A stretch of 64,000 bases of DNA from Brevibacillus invocatus (GCF_003710915.1 NZ_RHHR01000036.1:1-64000), one strand, 5' to 3'; shown: positions 35,687 to 44,490, counted from the stretch's first letter. A program made the numbers and translations. The notes: generated by a model not told the origin, from the sequence alone.

Positions 35687-36502
35687 ATGCCATTTACACA
35701 AGTAGGTTCGCTTTCGATTCATTATCAGACAGCCGGTGAAGGCGTTCCCCTCATTCTTTTGCACGGCCTCGGAAACAATTCCCAGTCCTGGTCCAGACAG
35801 TACGCAGGACTCCAGGATTCCGTTCAGGTCATCGGCTGGGATACGCCTGGCTACGGCCAAAGCTCGGACCCTGATCCGGAATTCCGTACATTTGGGGAGC
35901 TGGCAGATCTATTAAAAGGATTTCTGGATTCCCTAGGTTTGGACAAGGTCTATCTGCTGGGTCATTCGATGGGAAGTACAACGGCGATGGAGTTTGCTGC
36001 CAAGTATCCGCACTATTTGAAAGGTCTCATTTTGGCTGCAAGCACGCGCGGAGGTGCGACTAATCCAGAGACAAACGAGAAGAAGCTGAAGGGTCGTCTG
36101 AACAACATCGAAAATCTGCCGCCAGAAGAATTGGCAGAGCTGCGCACGCCTGCGATGTTTTCTCCGTATGCAGCACCAGAGCTGATTGCTGAAGGCAAAC
36201 GAATCATGTCCCAGGTGCGCCTGGCTGGCTACCGCTCTGTGGCTTATTCACTGTTCCATGCGGACCAAACGCCGCTGCTGGCTTCCATCCAAGTACCAAC
36301 ACTGTTGATCTGTGGGGAAGATGACGGTGTGACACCTGTGCCGGAATCTGAGATCGTGCATCAGGGAATCACCGGATCGACACTGAAGCTGATCCCGAGA
36401 GCGGGACATCTGTGCTACATGGAGCAGCCAGAGCAATTTAATGCCTTGGTGCGGTCGTTCGTGGAGGAGCGCGAAGCGGCGGCCAAGAAAGGGGAAGCTT
36501 AG
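35687..36502 (+). CDS. Alpha/beta hydrolase, possible meta-cleavage-product hydrolase
   Basis: A 271-residue hydrolase. Oxyanion segment LLHGLGNNSQSW, nucleophile elbow GHSMGS, Asp in CGEDDGVTPV and His in RAGHLCYMEQPE. The proportions match BphD/XylF-like C-C hydrolases, which would act after the extradiol dioxygenase; a plain esterase cannot be excluded. ATG 35687 follows TTGAGGTGAT. The stop is directly followed by the next ATG. Confidence 0.82.
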   Translation: MPFTQVGSLSIHYQTAGEGVPLILLHGLGNNSQSWSRQYAGLQDSVQVIGWDTPGYGQSSDPDPEFRTFGELADLLKGFLDSLGLDKVYLLGHSMGSTTAMEFAAKYPHYLKGLILAASTRGGATNPETNEKKLKGRLNNIENLPPEELAELRTPAMFSPYAAPELIAEGKRIMSQVRLAGYRSVAYSLFHADQTPLLASIQVPTLLICGEDDGVTPVPESEIVHQGITGSTLKLIPRAGHLCYMEQPEQFNALVRSFVEEREAAAKKGEA

Positions 36503-37285
36503 ATGAAAATTGGGATTATTGGAGGAGGAAGCATCGCGACCTTCCTTTTGCAAAGTATCAATGTTGATCGAGTACTGCCTCATTGTACCGTTGAGTCGGT
36601 TTTGGTACGCCGTCCTGAGGTTGCCGAGGAATGGGAGAATCGCTACGGCGTCAATGGCTATCAGGATCTGAATGCCTTTATGGATTCGGGCATTGACTTG
36701 GTCGTAGAAGCCGCTACTGTTCAAGCTGTACAAGAGTATGCGGAGAAAGTCATCGCAAAACGCAAGGACCTGGTCATCATCAGCGTGGGAGCACTGGTGG
36801 ATCAGGAGCTGTATCAACGACTGAACGATAGCTGTCGTCAGTCCGGAACGCGCATCATGCTGCCATCCGGTGCGATCGGGGGGCTTGATGTTATTCACTC
36901 CGCGATGAGCTCAGGTCAGCTGGAATCCGTGTCCCTGACTACACGCAAGCCGCCGCTATCCCTGATTGGACGAGAAGTCGAGATCGAGGAAGTCGTCTTC
37001 GAGGGAACGGCAACAGAAGCGATCAGCAAGTTCCCCAAAAACATCAACGTTGCGATTGTTTTATCTCTTGCCGGACTTGGCAGCGACAAGACAACGGTCA
37101 AAATCGTGGCTGATCCACAAGCGACCAAGAATACTCACTGCATTGAGGCAGTGGGAGCTTTTGGGCGGATGACAATTCAACTGGAGAACGATCCGATGCC
37201 ATCCAATCCAAAAACCAGCTATCTGGCTGCGCTGAGTGTGCTCTCTTCGCTGAAAAAGAAAACGGAATACATTTCGATTGGCTAA
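36503..37285 (+). CDS. L-aspartate dehydrogenase-like oxidoreductase (NadX/DUF108)
   Basis: A 260-residue protein with an N-terminal Rossmann motif GIIGGGSIATFLL and the family stretches VVEAATVQAVQEYAEKV, SVGALVD, LPSGAIGGLD and LEND-PSNPKTSYLAALSVL. Known members interconvert L-aspartate and iminosuccinate with NAD(P). It is adjacent (zero spacing) to the hydrolase, and no NAD-synthesis genes are near, so a catabolic role on another amino acid or an imine is suspected. Function in this setting is unknown. Confidence 0.8.
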   Translation: MKIGIIGGGSIATFLLQSINVDRVLPHCTVESVLVRRPEVAEEWENRYGVNGYQDLNAFMDSGIDLVVEAATVQAVQEYAEKVIAKRKDLVIISVGALVDQELYQRLNDSCRQSGTRIMLPSGAIGGLDVIHSAMSSGQLESVSLTTRKPPLSLIGREVEIEEVVFEGTATEAISKFPKNINVAIVLSLAGLGSDKTTVKIVADPQATKNTHCIEAVGAFGRMTIQLENDPMPSNPKTSYLAALSVLSSLKKKTEYISIG

Positions 37286-37360
37286 CACCATCGGAAGGGT
37301 TGAACGAACCTAGAGCTTTTCAGATGGGGATTCGTACCAAAGTTAGGAGCTTCGTTAGAG

Positions 37361-37394
37361 AACAGCTTCGTCGCATTTTAAGGGCGAAGCTGTT
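37361..37394. repeat. Perfect inverted repeat in the intergenic region
   Basis: AACAGCTTCG (37361-37370) and CGAAGCTGTT (37385-37394) with a 14-base loop and no T-run. The stretch 37286-37504 otherwise holds nothing recognisable. It may be an operator or mRNA hairpin before iclR. Confidence 0.5.
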
Positions 37395-37504
37395 GACTTC
37401 TGAGAGTTTTCCAGTTCGCACTTGTTACGTACCCGCAAGAAAGACTACAATAGGAAGCAAACCACCTATTGCACGTTCCTTAGTGAAAGGAGTAACAAGC
37501 GCCT

Positions 37505-38281
37505 ATGTCGAAAACGGAAAAAGACCGCTACCTTTCGAATTCTCTTATTAGAGGATTGGAAATATTAAAAATGTTTGATGCCTCGACGCCTACTTTGAGT
37601 TTGGTGGAGATTGCTTCCCGGATGGGAGTGAGTCGTACGGTTCCCTTCCGATTCCTCTATACACTGCAGCATCTGGGTTACCTGTATCAGGACGAGATCA
37701 CCAAGCGTTATCAGCTTACACCAAAAGTCATGGATCTGGGCTTTGCCTACCTCAATACCTTGCAGCTGCCCGATTTGGCCAGACCATATCTGGAAAAGCT
37801 TCGCGATCAGACGGGAGCGTCTGCTCATATGGGCATCCTGGACGGCCATGAGGTGGTCTACGTCGCACGTGCGGCTACCAGCACGAGCTTTTCGACCTTG
37901 AATGTCATGATTGGCTCACGCTTGCCTGCACATGCCACCTCGATGGGGAAAGTCCTGCTAGCCTTTTTATCGAAGGAAAAGTTGCAATCCTGGAATGATA
38001 CAGTGAATCTTCCCTCTTTTACTAGTCAAACCAAAACCATGCTGCTTGATTTGAAGCAGGAATTGGAAGATATTCGCCGCAAAGGCTATGCCATCAGCAA
38101 GGAAGAATTCGAGATCGGCATTTGCTCCGTAGCGGTTCCGATATTTGATCGTGATGGACAGATTATCGCAGCGATCAACGTCGCAGCGCCAACCAGTGTG
38201 TTGAACCCTGACATCCTGGAATCGCAAATCGTTCCGGTAATCTGTGAGACAGCGAAATCGTTGTCCGGATACGCGAAGTAG
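37505..38281 (+). CDS. IclR-family transcriptional regulator, second in the island
   Basis: A 258-residue IclR protein closely related to the one at 29542: LIRGLEILKMFDASTPTLSLVEIASRMGVSRTVPFRFLYTL (by position, about residues 12-52) forms the winged helix, and GSRLPAHATSMGKVLLAF marks the effector domain. Two paralogous regulators in one island suggest different effectors or hierarchical control. It is separately transcribed and followed by a strong terminator. Confidence 0.9.
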   Translation: MSKTEKDRYLSNSLIRGLEILKMFDASTPTLSLVEIASRMGVSRTVPFRFLYTLQHLGYLYQDEITKRYQLTPKVMDLGFAYLNTLQLPDLARPYLEKLRDQTGASAHMGILDGHEVVYVARAATSTSFSTLNVMIGSRLPAHATSMGKVLLAFLSKEKLQSWNDTVNLPSFTSQTKTMLLDLKQELEDIRRKGYAISKEEFEIGICSVAVPIFDRDGQIIAAINVAAPTSVLNPDILESQIVPVICETAKSLSGYAK

Positions 38282-38297
38282 AAAGAAAGCCAGAAGC

Positions 38298-38331
38298 AAA
38301 AACCGCTGTTGCGAGCTGACAGCGGTTTTTT
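38298..38331. terminator. Bidirectional terminator
   Basis: AAAAACCGCTGT (38298-38309) with ACAGCGGTTTTT (38319-38330). It lies between the iclR gene and the convergent SDR relic. Confidence 0.9.
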
Positions 38332-38355
38332 GCATGCGCTTTATGTTCGTTCGCG

Positions 38356-38865
38356 TCAACGGTACCCAGCAGCATTCGCTGGTTTCCCGGCATTCTGCAC
38401 TTCAGCGATATACCGGAACGCATCAGGCCTTGAGCCGTCCAGATCGCAAAAGCCGTACGCTTGTGCCAGCTGACCGCTTGAAAAAGATTGACCATTCCAG
38501 CGCGCGACCTCCGGATCAGCGGCTAAAGCGGCAACGGCACGCCCTACAAAACGCGGCGTTTCCGAGATGACAAAATGCGGCTCTTTTTCGGTGGCGTCAC
38601 GCCAGTTAGCTTCGGTAACACCAAAGTGATCGAGCATGATTTCCGAACGCATCCAACCCGGAGTCACGGCTACGGCCGTGCAAGCATGCGGGGAAAGTTC
38701 ATGGGACAATGATTTGGCCATACGGATGACAGACGTCTTGGCTAGATCGTAGAACAGGGATAAACGGTAGTTTTGGTCGTTGTATTCTGCCGTTCCGTCG
38801 GTGATCTCGACAACCAGGCCGTTCTTGTTGCGAATTAACAAAGGCAGGCTTCCATGCGGTTAGAA
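38356..38865 (-). pseudogene. 5'-truncated SDR relic
   Basis: C-terminal part of a larger short-chain dehydrogenase. The readable frame runs HGSLPLLIRNKNGLVVEITDG, YDLAKTSVIRMAKSLSHEL (catalytic Y-x-x-x-K), VAVTPGWMRSE and on to a normal end. The whole Rossmann N-terminus is missing and an in-frame stop lies just upstream of the HGS. Families with VVEITDG and PGWMRSE are about 280-300 residues; fewer than 170 remain. Confidence 0.8.
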
Positions 38866-38869
38866 AAGG

Positions 38870-38899
38870 TTGGCTAACCAAAAACGTTCATGCTATAAT
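38870..38899 (+). promoter_or_regulatory. Sigma-A promoter of the DUF2325 gene
   Basis: TTGGCT (38870-38875), an 18-bp spacer and TATAAT (38894-38899). It fires away from the SDR relic. Confidence 0.75.
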
Positions 38900-38981
38900 A
38901 CACACTAAACAACTCGGATTAATGTAGATTAAGATGACAACGCAATCAGTTTCACGAAAAATCGGAGGGGAGGAAAAGAAA

Positions 38982-39269
38982 ATGGCAGGTGTCCTTGTTA
39001 TTGGTGGAGATAAAGTGGGGGCAATTGAGAACATGCTGCAAGAGAAAGGATTTCGCAATGTGTACCACGTGTCCGGCAGAAAAAAATCAGAGGTAAAGGC
39101 CATGATTCCAGCGGACACGGAGCTGATCGTCGTCTTTATCAATTTCGTCAACCACAATCTTAGTAAAAATATTAAAAAGCTGGCGAAGCAAAAGCAGGTG
39201 CCGATCGTCTTTTGCCGCAGATCGTGTGAAGCGGTATCCTTGTCCATGTACGAACCGGTGATCAGTTGA
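38982..39269 (+). CDS. DUF2325 family protein
   Basis: A 95-residue protein: MAGVLVIGGDKVGAIENML, then HVSGRKKSEVKAMIPADTELIVVFINFVNHNLSKNIKKLAKQ (by position about residues 29-70) and VPIVFCRRS. This is the small stand-alone DUF2325 domain common in Firmicutes, with a Rossmann-like strand order and a single Cys near the end. No biochemical function is established to my knowledge. ATG 38982 follows GGAGGGGAGG. It is monocistronic. Confidence 0.85.
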   Translation: MAGVLVIGGDKVGAIENMLQEKGFRNVYHVSGRKKSEVKAMIPADTELIVVFINFVNHNLSKNIKKLAKQKQVPIVFCRRSCEAVSLSMYEPVIS

Positions 39270-39380
39270 ACATCATCTGCTGTTACATAGAAGAAGCAAA
39301 GGTGGGCAAAAAGGAGCATTTCCGTGAAGAGGTTCCCTGTTCGAGGCAGGAGAGATCACGGGGATGTTCCTTTTTTTACA

Positions 39381-39394
39381 TGTAAGCGCTTCAG
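39381..39394 (+). promoter_or_regulatory. Weak cre-like site upstream of acyl-CoA ligase
   Basis: TGTAAGCGCTTCAG is palindromic around GCGC and resembles a CcpA catabolite-response element, with three deviations from the consensus. It lies about 80 bases before the start codon. Confidence 0.3.
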
Positions 39395-39468
39395 CAAGAG
39401 GAATTAAGCCTATTATGATTGAATTATATATACAGAATCAGCCTATCACGTGAAAGGGAGTGTTGTTG

Positions 39469-41061
39469 ATGTCACAGCTAGACATGACGCAGGTAACCTT
39501 GCCAGAAGTACTGGAATCCACCTGCGAGCGCTACCCAGAGAGAAGTGCTGTTTATTTCAAGGGAATGCAGATGGATTATCAGACGCTGACAGAACGTGTG
39601 CGTCGCTTTGCAGCAGGATTGCGTGATCTGGGAATTGAAAAAGGGGATCGAGTAGGGATCATGCTGCCCAACTGCCCGCACTTTCCAATCGCGTATTACG
39701 GGATTTTGCAAGTAGGAGCGATTGTGGTCCAGATCAATCCGATGGCAGTCCCTGCTGAACTCGAGCATTTCCTGGGAGACTCCGGAGCGAAAGCCATCGT
39801 GGTGTTCGCGCCGCTGCTTCCTGTGATCGATAAGGTGGCACAAGCAGCCAGCCTGAAGAAAATCGTCGTAGAGCTGCCGCCAAGCGGTGTAACATATAGT
39901 GGAAACAACATTCTTTTCGAAGCCTTGTTCGCATCAGGAGAATCCTTGCCCCGCGTTCCCTTGAGCACAGATGACATCGCAGTGCTGCAATACACAGGAG
40001 GGACGACTGGTCGATCCAAGGGTGCGATGCTCACTCACGGCAATCTCGTCTGCAACGCTTTCCAGATCTCACAAATCCTGAAGGCTTCCAAGGATGGAGA
40101 GGCCGAGGACGATCAGGATCGCATCCTGACGGTTATTCCCCTCTTTCACGTATATGGCATGACCGTGTGTATGAATATGGGAATCATAGACGGTTCGCAG
40201 CTGATTATGCTCCCTCGCTTTGATCGGGACGAGGTTCTGGAGACCATACGAGATGCCAAGCCAACGCTTTTCCCAGGAGTGCCGACGATGTACGTGGCCG
40301 TGAATGCCCATCCCAACGCCGCTGAATATGGACTGTCCTCGATTCGCTTTTGCCTGAGCGGATCTGCGCCGCTGCCCGTAGAGATTATCAAGGAATTCAC
40401 GGCAAAGACGGGAAGCACGATCATGGAAGGCTATGGCTTGTCTGAAGCCTCTCCGGTGACGCACTTCAATCCGATCGACAAGCAAAAGCCAGGATCCGTA
40501 GGGAAAGCCATTTTGCACACCGAGTCCAAGATCGTAGATTTGCAGGACGGAAAAAGCGAGCTTGCGCCTGGTGAGGTTGGCGAGCTGATCATTCGCGGAC
40601 CGCAAGTCATGAGCGGGTACTGGAACATGCCGGAAGAAACCGAGAACGTCATTCGCGACGGCTGGCTGTACACAGGGGATATCGCATACAGGGACGAAGA
40701 GGATTACTACTATATCGTCGATCGCAAAAAAGACATGATTATCGCTGGAGGCTACAACATCTACCCGCGTGAAGTGGAAGAAGTTCTGTATCAGCACCCG
40801 GCTGTAATGGAAGCTGTGGTCATCGGTGTACCGGATGCCTATTTGGGTGAGAGTGTGAAAGCCGTCGTGGTTCTCAAGGCAAACGCCAGCCTGACAGCAG
40901 AAGAGCTGAACGCATTTTGCCGCGAAAACATGGCCGCCTACAAAGTTCCCCGTCTCATCGAATTCCGGGATTCCCTGCCGAAAACAGCGGTTGGTAAAAT
41001 CCTGCGCAGAACGCTGCGTGAGCAGGAGCTGGCGAAGACGGCTGCCGAGCAGTCGGAGTAA
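39469..41061 (+). CDS. Long-chain fatty-acid/aryl CoA ligase (AMP-forming)
   Basis: A 530-residue ANL-superfamily enzyme. The P-loop YTGGTTGRSKGAMLTH, EGYGLSEASPV (A5), YTGDIAYRDEEDYYYIVDRKKDMIIAGGYNIYP (hinge and A8, by position about residues 400-432) and the catalytic lysine in LPKTAVGKILRR are all present. It activates a carboxylate as acyl-AMP and then acyl-CoA. It is most like LcfA/FadD13; an aromatic acid cannot be excluded. The start is ATG 39469 behind AAGGGAG. A terminator follows. Confidence 0.9.
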   Translation: MSQLDMTQVTLPEVLESTCERYPERSAVYFKGMQMDYQTLTERVRRFAAGLRDLGIEKGDRVGIMLPNCPHFPIAYYGILQVGAIVVQINPMAVPAELEHFLGDSGAKAIVVFAPLLPVIDKVAQAASLKKIVVELPPSGVTYSGNNILFEALFASGESLPRVPLSTDDIAVLQYTGGTTGRSKGAMLTHGNLVCNAFQISQILKASKDGEAEDDQDRILTVIPLFHVYGMTVCMNMGIIDGSQLIMLPRFDRDEVLETIRDAKPTLFPGVPTMYVAVNAHPNAAEYGLSSIRFCLSGSAPLPVEIIKEFTAKTGSTIMEGYGLSEASPVTHFNPIDKQKPGSVGKAILHTESKIVDLQDGKSELAPGEVGELIIRGPQVMSGYWNMPEETENVIRDGWLYTGDIAYRDEEDYYYIVDRKKDMIIAGGYNIYPREVEEVLYQHPAVMEAVVIGVPDAYLGESVKAVVVLKANASLTAEELNAFCRENMAAYKVPRLIEFRDSLPKTAVGKILRRTLREQELAKTAAEQSE

Positions 41062-41079
41062 TAGAGCTAAAATGAAGGT

Positions 41080-41113
41080 GACCCACAGGCATTCGAACTG
41101 CTTGTGGGTCTTT
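41080..41113 (+). terminator. Rho-independent terminator after the CoA ligase
   Basis: GACCCACAGGC (41080-41090) pairs with GCTTGTGGGTC (41100-41110), with one G-U pair, followed by TTT. Confidence 0.7.
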
Positions 41114-41247
41114 ATGTGGAACAACCACCCAAGCTTGACCGAGATTCTTTTCTTCTATTGAACATCAAGGATAAATCTTCCTCCATGTCGAAAAGAAGGA
41201 GTAACGATGTAGAAAACACCGAGATAAACGAATGGAGGCAAAAAGTC

Positions 41248-42138
41248 ATGAAGTGGCAACAGGTGATTGATGAGGTATTGCAGGAGGCGCAAGGGGAATT
41301 TGGCGTAGCGGTCACCCATCTGGAGTCTGGTGAGACAGCGGGGCATCAGGCAGATCAGCTATTCCAGATGGCTAGTGTCTTTAAGATTCCGATTATTGTG
41401 ACATTGATGCGGGATGTCGACGCAGGGAAATTCAGGCTGGATCAACGCGTTACCTTGCGATATGAAGAGCGGGTACCTGGTTCAGGTGTATTGCAGGAGC
41501 TGGATTCCGGTGCTGCCTTGACTGTAAAGGACTTGGCGATGCTGATGACCATTGTCAGCGACAACTATGCCACTGACATGCTGATCAACCTCGTCGGGTT
41601 GGAAAATATAGAGGCTCACATGCGGGAATTGGGACTCAGGAACATCTATCTGCCTCAGACTACCTGGCAGCTGTTAAATCGCTGTGTAGGGATGGAGGAA
41701 CCGTCTCCCTCACCTGCAGGATTCGCTGAATTTGAGCGTAGGGAAGAGACGGGAGACTATGAATTGATGTTCGATGTGGGAGAGCCTACGACAGCGAACA
41801 ATGTTGCGTCACCCGCTGACCTGAATCGACTGCTGACGATGGTAGCAAAGAAAGAGATCCTAAGTGAAGCATCATGCGATCTGATTCTTGATATTTTGCG
41901 CCGTCAGCAGTACAACAGCCGACTCCCCCTTCTTCTGCCAGAAGGAACAAAGGTCGCGCACAAGACCGGTACGGTGAATGGCGTCGTGAACGATGCGGGC
42001 ATCATCTATCTGCCAGATGGCAGGGGGTCGATCGCGATCACGGTCTTGTCCAGGAATGTAGCCGAAAAACAAGCGGCAGAACGCACAATCGCACAGGTGG
42101 CGAGAGCCGTATACGATCAGGCGATGGGAGGGGTATGA
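41248..42138 (+). CDS. Class A beta-lactamase-fold serine hydrolase, apparently cytoplasmic
   Basis: A 296-residue protein with SxxK (MASVFKIPI), SDN (IVSDNYATD) and KTG (VAHKTGTVNG). The usual omega-loop E-x-x-L-N is not evident (DVGEPTTANNVASPADLNRLL stands there), so efficient beta-lactam deacylation is doubtful. ATG 41248 behind GGAGG gives no signal peptide; longer frames do not add one. It overlaps the next hydrolase gene, forming a two-gene unit. The substrate may be an intracellular peptide or ester. Confidence 0.82.
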   Translation: MKWQQVIDEVLQEAQGEFGVAVTHLESGETAGHQADQLFQMASVFKIPIIVTLMRDVDAGKFRLDQRVTLRYEERVPGSGVLQELDSGAALTVKDLAMLMTIVSDNYATDMLINLVGLENIEAHMRELGLRNIYLPQTTWQLLNRCVGMEEPSPSPAGFAEFERREETGDYELMFDVGEPTTANNVASPADLNRLLTMVAKKEILSEASCDLILDILRRQQYNSRLPLLLPEGTKVAHKTGTVNGVVNDAGIIYLPDGRGSIAITVLSRNVAEKQAAERTIAQVARAVYDQAMGGV

Positions 42139-43556
42139 TGATGCAAGCATGGGCTGAAGCTTTTGAGGAATATGCGAAAAAACTGCTGGAGGAATCAAAG
42201 GTTCCCGGTGCGGTAATTGCGGTTGCGCGTGACGGAGAGTGGATGTATCAGCAGACATTCGGTGAACGGGATCGGGAGCAGCAATTGCCGCTTTCGATGG
42301 ATACGGTATTTGGGATCGCTTCCGTGACCAAATCCTTTACGTGTGTAGCAATCATGCAGCTTCAGGAGGCGGGGAAGCTGTCCGTCACCGATCCGGTGGT
42401 TCGCTATTTGCCAGAGTTTCATTTTTTGAACGACGCTTATACCCAAGCCATCACGATCGAGCATTTTATGGCGCACACACCGGGCATGCCGCCTTTGCCT
42501 TATTTAGATGGGGCGATGAAGCGCAGCATGGAGCATGACCCTGCCATTATCGGGACTGAGGCGGAAGAGGAGCTGAAGACCGTTCCCTACCTGGATACCT
42601 ATGAAGAGGTGCTGGACGCGATAGCGAAGTGGGAGGGTACCGGTTTGGGTGCTCCGGGGACGGCGTTTAGCTACAACAACGATGGGTATGGGCTGCTTGG
42701 CGCGATCATCGAGCGAGTGAGCGGACAGACCTACGAGCAGTACATGACCGAACATATTCTGCAGCCGCTTGGGATGACGAGAACGGTATTCGCGGTGGAA
42801 GACTTGCCTAATCAAGAGGATGTCACGACCCTCTACACGCGGAAAAAAATCGATGGAGAAGAGCAAGTGATCGCTGCTCCGATCTGGCACGATGCCCCCG
42901 CGATGCGAGCTTGTGGATTCCTCAAGTCTACGGTTCGTGATCTGATGAGGTATCTGGAGCTGTTTCGTACAAGCGGAGAGGCACCCGTAAGCGGCGTGCT
43001 GTCGAGGGAGAGCATCCAGCAAATGACGACCCCGCACGCCAGATGCGACGGGTATCGCTCCTACGGCTACGGTTTGATGATCTCTCCTGCTTTTCCTGAT
43101 GGACCATTGATCGAGCATGGAGGTTCGCTGAAAGGAATCAGCTCTCATGTGTTTACGCAACCGGATACAGGACTTAGCGGAGTAGTGCTGACCAATGTGG
43201 ATGGCGTACCTGTTCGCGACCTCGTATTAGGCATTCTCAACACGATCTCCCATAAACCGGCAGACGCGCTGGTCTATCCGATCGAAAGCTGTGAATTGTC
43301 AGTGGAGCTGCACACCGATTATGTGGGCTTGTTCAAGTCACAGGAATGGATGAAGGTAGAGATCGTGAGCAAAGAGCAGGAGCTGTATTTGAAAGCGGAC
43401 GACGGCATGTATCCGCTCATCCCGGTACAAAAGGACAGCTTTGTGTTCAAGCGCGGCCGCTCTGCTGTCTGGATTGACTTCAGCCGTTCGGACGAGGGAA
43501 AAGTCGAGCGGATGAGCTATTCGCTGCGCCAATTGACCAAGGTAGAGAATGCATAA
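42135..43556 (+). CDS. Class C beta-lactamase/esterase-family serine hydrolase
   Basis: A 473-residue protein of the AmpC/EstB fold. SxxK in IASVTKSF, a YxN-like FSYNNDGYGLLG and HxG in IEHGGSLKG, followed by an extra C-terminal beta domain of about 100 residues as in D-aminopeptidases and DUF3471 proteins. No signal peptide is seen. Translation is coupled: its ATG overlaps the upstream stop. The pair of soluble beta-lactamase-fold enzymes suggests peptide or ester turnover rather than antibiotic resistance. Confidence 0.85.
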   Translation: MMMQAWAEAFEEYAKKLLEESKVPGAVIAVARDGEWMYQQTFGERDREQQLPLSMDTVFGIASVTKSFTCVAIMQLQEAGKLSVTDPVVRYLPEFHFLNDAYTQAITIEHFMAHTPGMPPLPYLDGAMKRSMEHDPAIIGTEAEEELKTVPYLDTYEEVLDAIAKWEGTGLGAPGTAFSYNNDGYGLLGAIIERVSGQTYEQYMTEHILQPLGMTRTVFAVEDLPNQEDVTTLYTRKKIDGEEQVIAAPIWHDAPAMRACGFLKSTVRDLMRYLELFRTSGEAPVSGVLSRESIQQMTTPHARCDGYRSYGYGLMISPAFPDGPLIEHGGSLKGISSHVFTQPDTGLSGVVLTNVDGVPVRDLVLGILNTISHKPADALVYPIESCELSVELHTDYVGLFKSQEWMKVEIVSKEQELYLKADDGMYPLIPVQKDSFVFKRGRSAVWIDFSRSDEGKVERMSYSLRQLTKVENA

Positions 43557-43579
43557 GTAGATCGCTAGTAATAAGAAAT

Positions 43580-43613
43580 CAGCCGCTTTCCTCATTCAGA
43601 GGGGCGGCTGCAT
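43580..43613 (+). terminator. Probable terminator after the hydrolase pair
   Basis: CAGCCGC (43580-43586) with GCGGCTG (43604-43610) and inner CCTC/GAGG pairing. The T-run is poor. Confidence 0.5.
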
Positions 43614-43667
43614 TTGATTTCCATAGCGAGGTTGTTTATCTTGGAGTTGAAAGGTGAGCCATTTATT

Positions 43668-43697
43668 TTGATTTTCTACCCCTGTAACCGTCATAAT
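43668..43697 (+). promoter_or_regulatory. Probable promoter of the exonuclease gene
   Basis: TTGATT (43668-43673), an 18-bp spacer and CATAAT (43692-43697). Confidence 0.5.
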
Positions 43698-43727
43698 AGA
43701 AGTATTACGCTCAGGATGTGATTACGC

Positions 43728-44450
43728 ATGCAAATCATCGTATTTGATCTGGAGACTACACTTACCTATCAAAAAAACAAGATACCGGAAATCATCGAAA
43801 TCGGAGCGGCCAAGGTAGTGCCTGGAAAAAACGGAGTGGAGGTAGACACCTTCCAGCGGTATACCTTTCCGGCTATTGAACGAAGAATTTCTGAGCGAAC
43901 CTGCCATTTTATTGGATTGGATAAGGAGAATTTGCCAGATTTTATCCCTTTTCAAACAGCCTTTGCAGATTTTCTGGAGTGGATCGGCACGGACTCAGAG
44001 TACTATTTGTGCACGTGGGGCAAAGACGATAAGCGACTGATGATCGAGCATTGTGCCAGGTTCGGGCTCCCCTTTGACTGGCTGCAAAACTACAACGACA
44101 TCCAGCCTCCGATCAGCATGCTGCTCGCCGAGCGCAAGCAGATGGGACTTAAAGATGCGATTGATGCAGCCGGAATCGTCCAGGAAGGCAGGCTCCATTC
44201 GGCATTGGTAGACGCTATACATACGGCACATCTGTTGATCAAGTACAACAACATCGTTCATCTGGTCAAAAATACGCCAGAAGAAAACTATACGATGTCC
44301 AGCTCTCTGTATGTCACCTGCCGCTCCTGCAAAAAATCAAAGTATTATACAGCGTTTGGTCGCAAAAGCAGAAGATGCATTTCTTGCATGCAGCGCAGAA
44401 AGAAGCTGGAACAGGCAGCAGCCGATCCGGCACTAATCGAACAGAAATAA
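43728..44450 (+). CDS. DEDDh 3'-5' exonuclease with C-terminal zinc ribbon
   Basis: A 240-residue protein. Exo I is FDLETT, Exo II lies around the TWGKDDKR region, and Exo III is the H-x4-D form HSALVDAIHTAHLL, the pattern of KapD/ERI-1-like exonucleases. After residue 185 a separate Cys4 module appears (CRSCKK and CISCMQ), suggesting RNA or DNA contact. The number of catalytic residues looks complete. The nucleic acid target is unknown. It is monocistronic. Confidence 0.83.
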   Translation: MQIIVFDLETTLTYQKNKIPEIIEIGAAKVVPGKNGVEVDTFQRYTFPAIERRISERTCHFIGLDKENLPDFIPFQTAFADFLEWIGTDSEYYLCTWGKDDKRLMIEHCARFGLPFDWLQNYNDIQPPISMLLAERKQMGLKDAIDAAGIVQEGRLHSALVDAIHTAHLLIKYNNIVHLVKNTPEENYTMSSSLYVTCRSCKKSKYYTAFGRKSRRCISCMQRRKKLEQAAADPALIEQK

Positions 44451-44453
44451 AGG

Positions 44454-44490
44454 AAAATGCCGCCGGGCGATGGACCCAGACGGCATTTTT
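44454..44490. terminator. Bidirectional terminator between convergent genes
   Basis: AAAATGCCG (44454-44462) with CGGCATTTT (44481-44489), with T/A tails on both sides. Confidence 0.88.

Noticed and set aside
39381..39394. Possible CcpA cre site as proof of catabolite repression
   Set aside because: Three deviations from the consensus and no clear promoter to act on. Kept only as a low-confidence feature.
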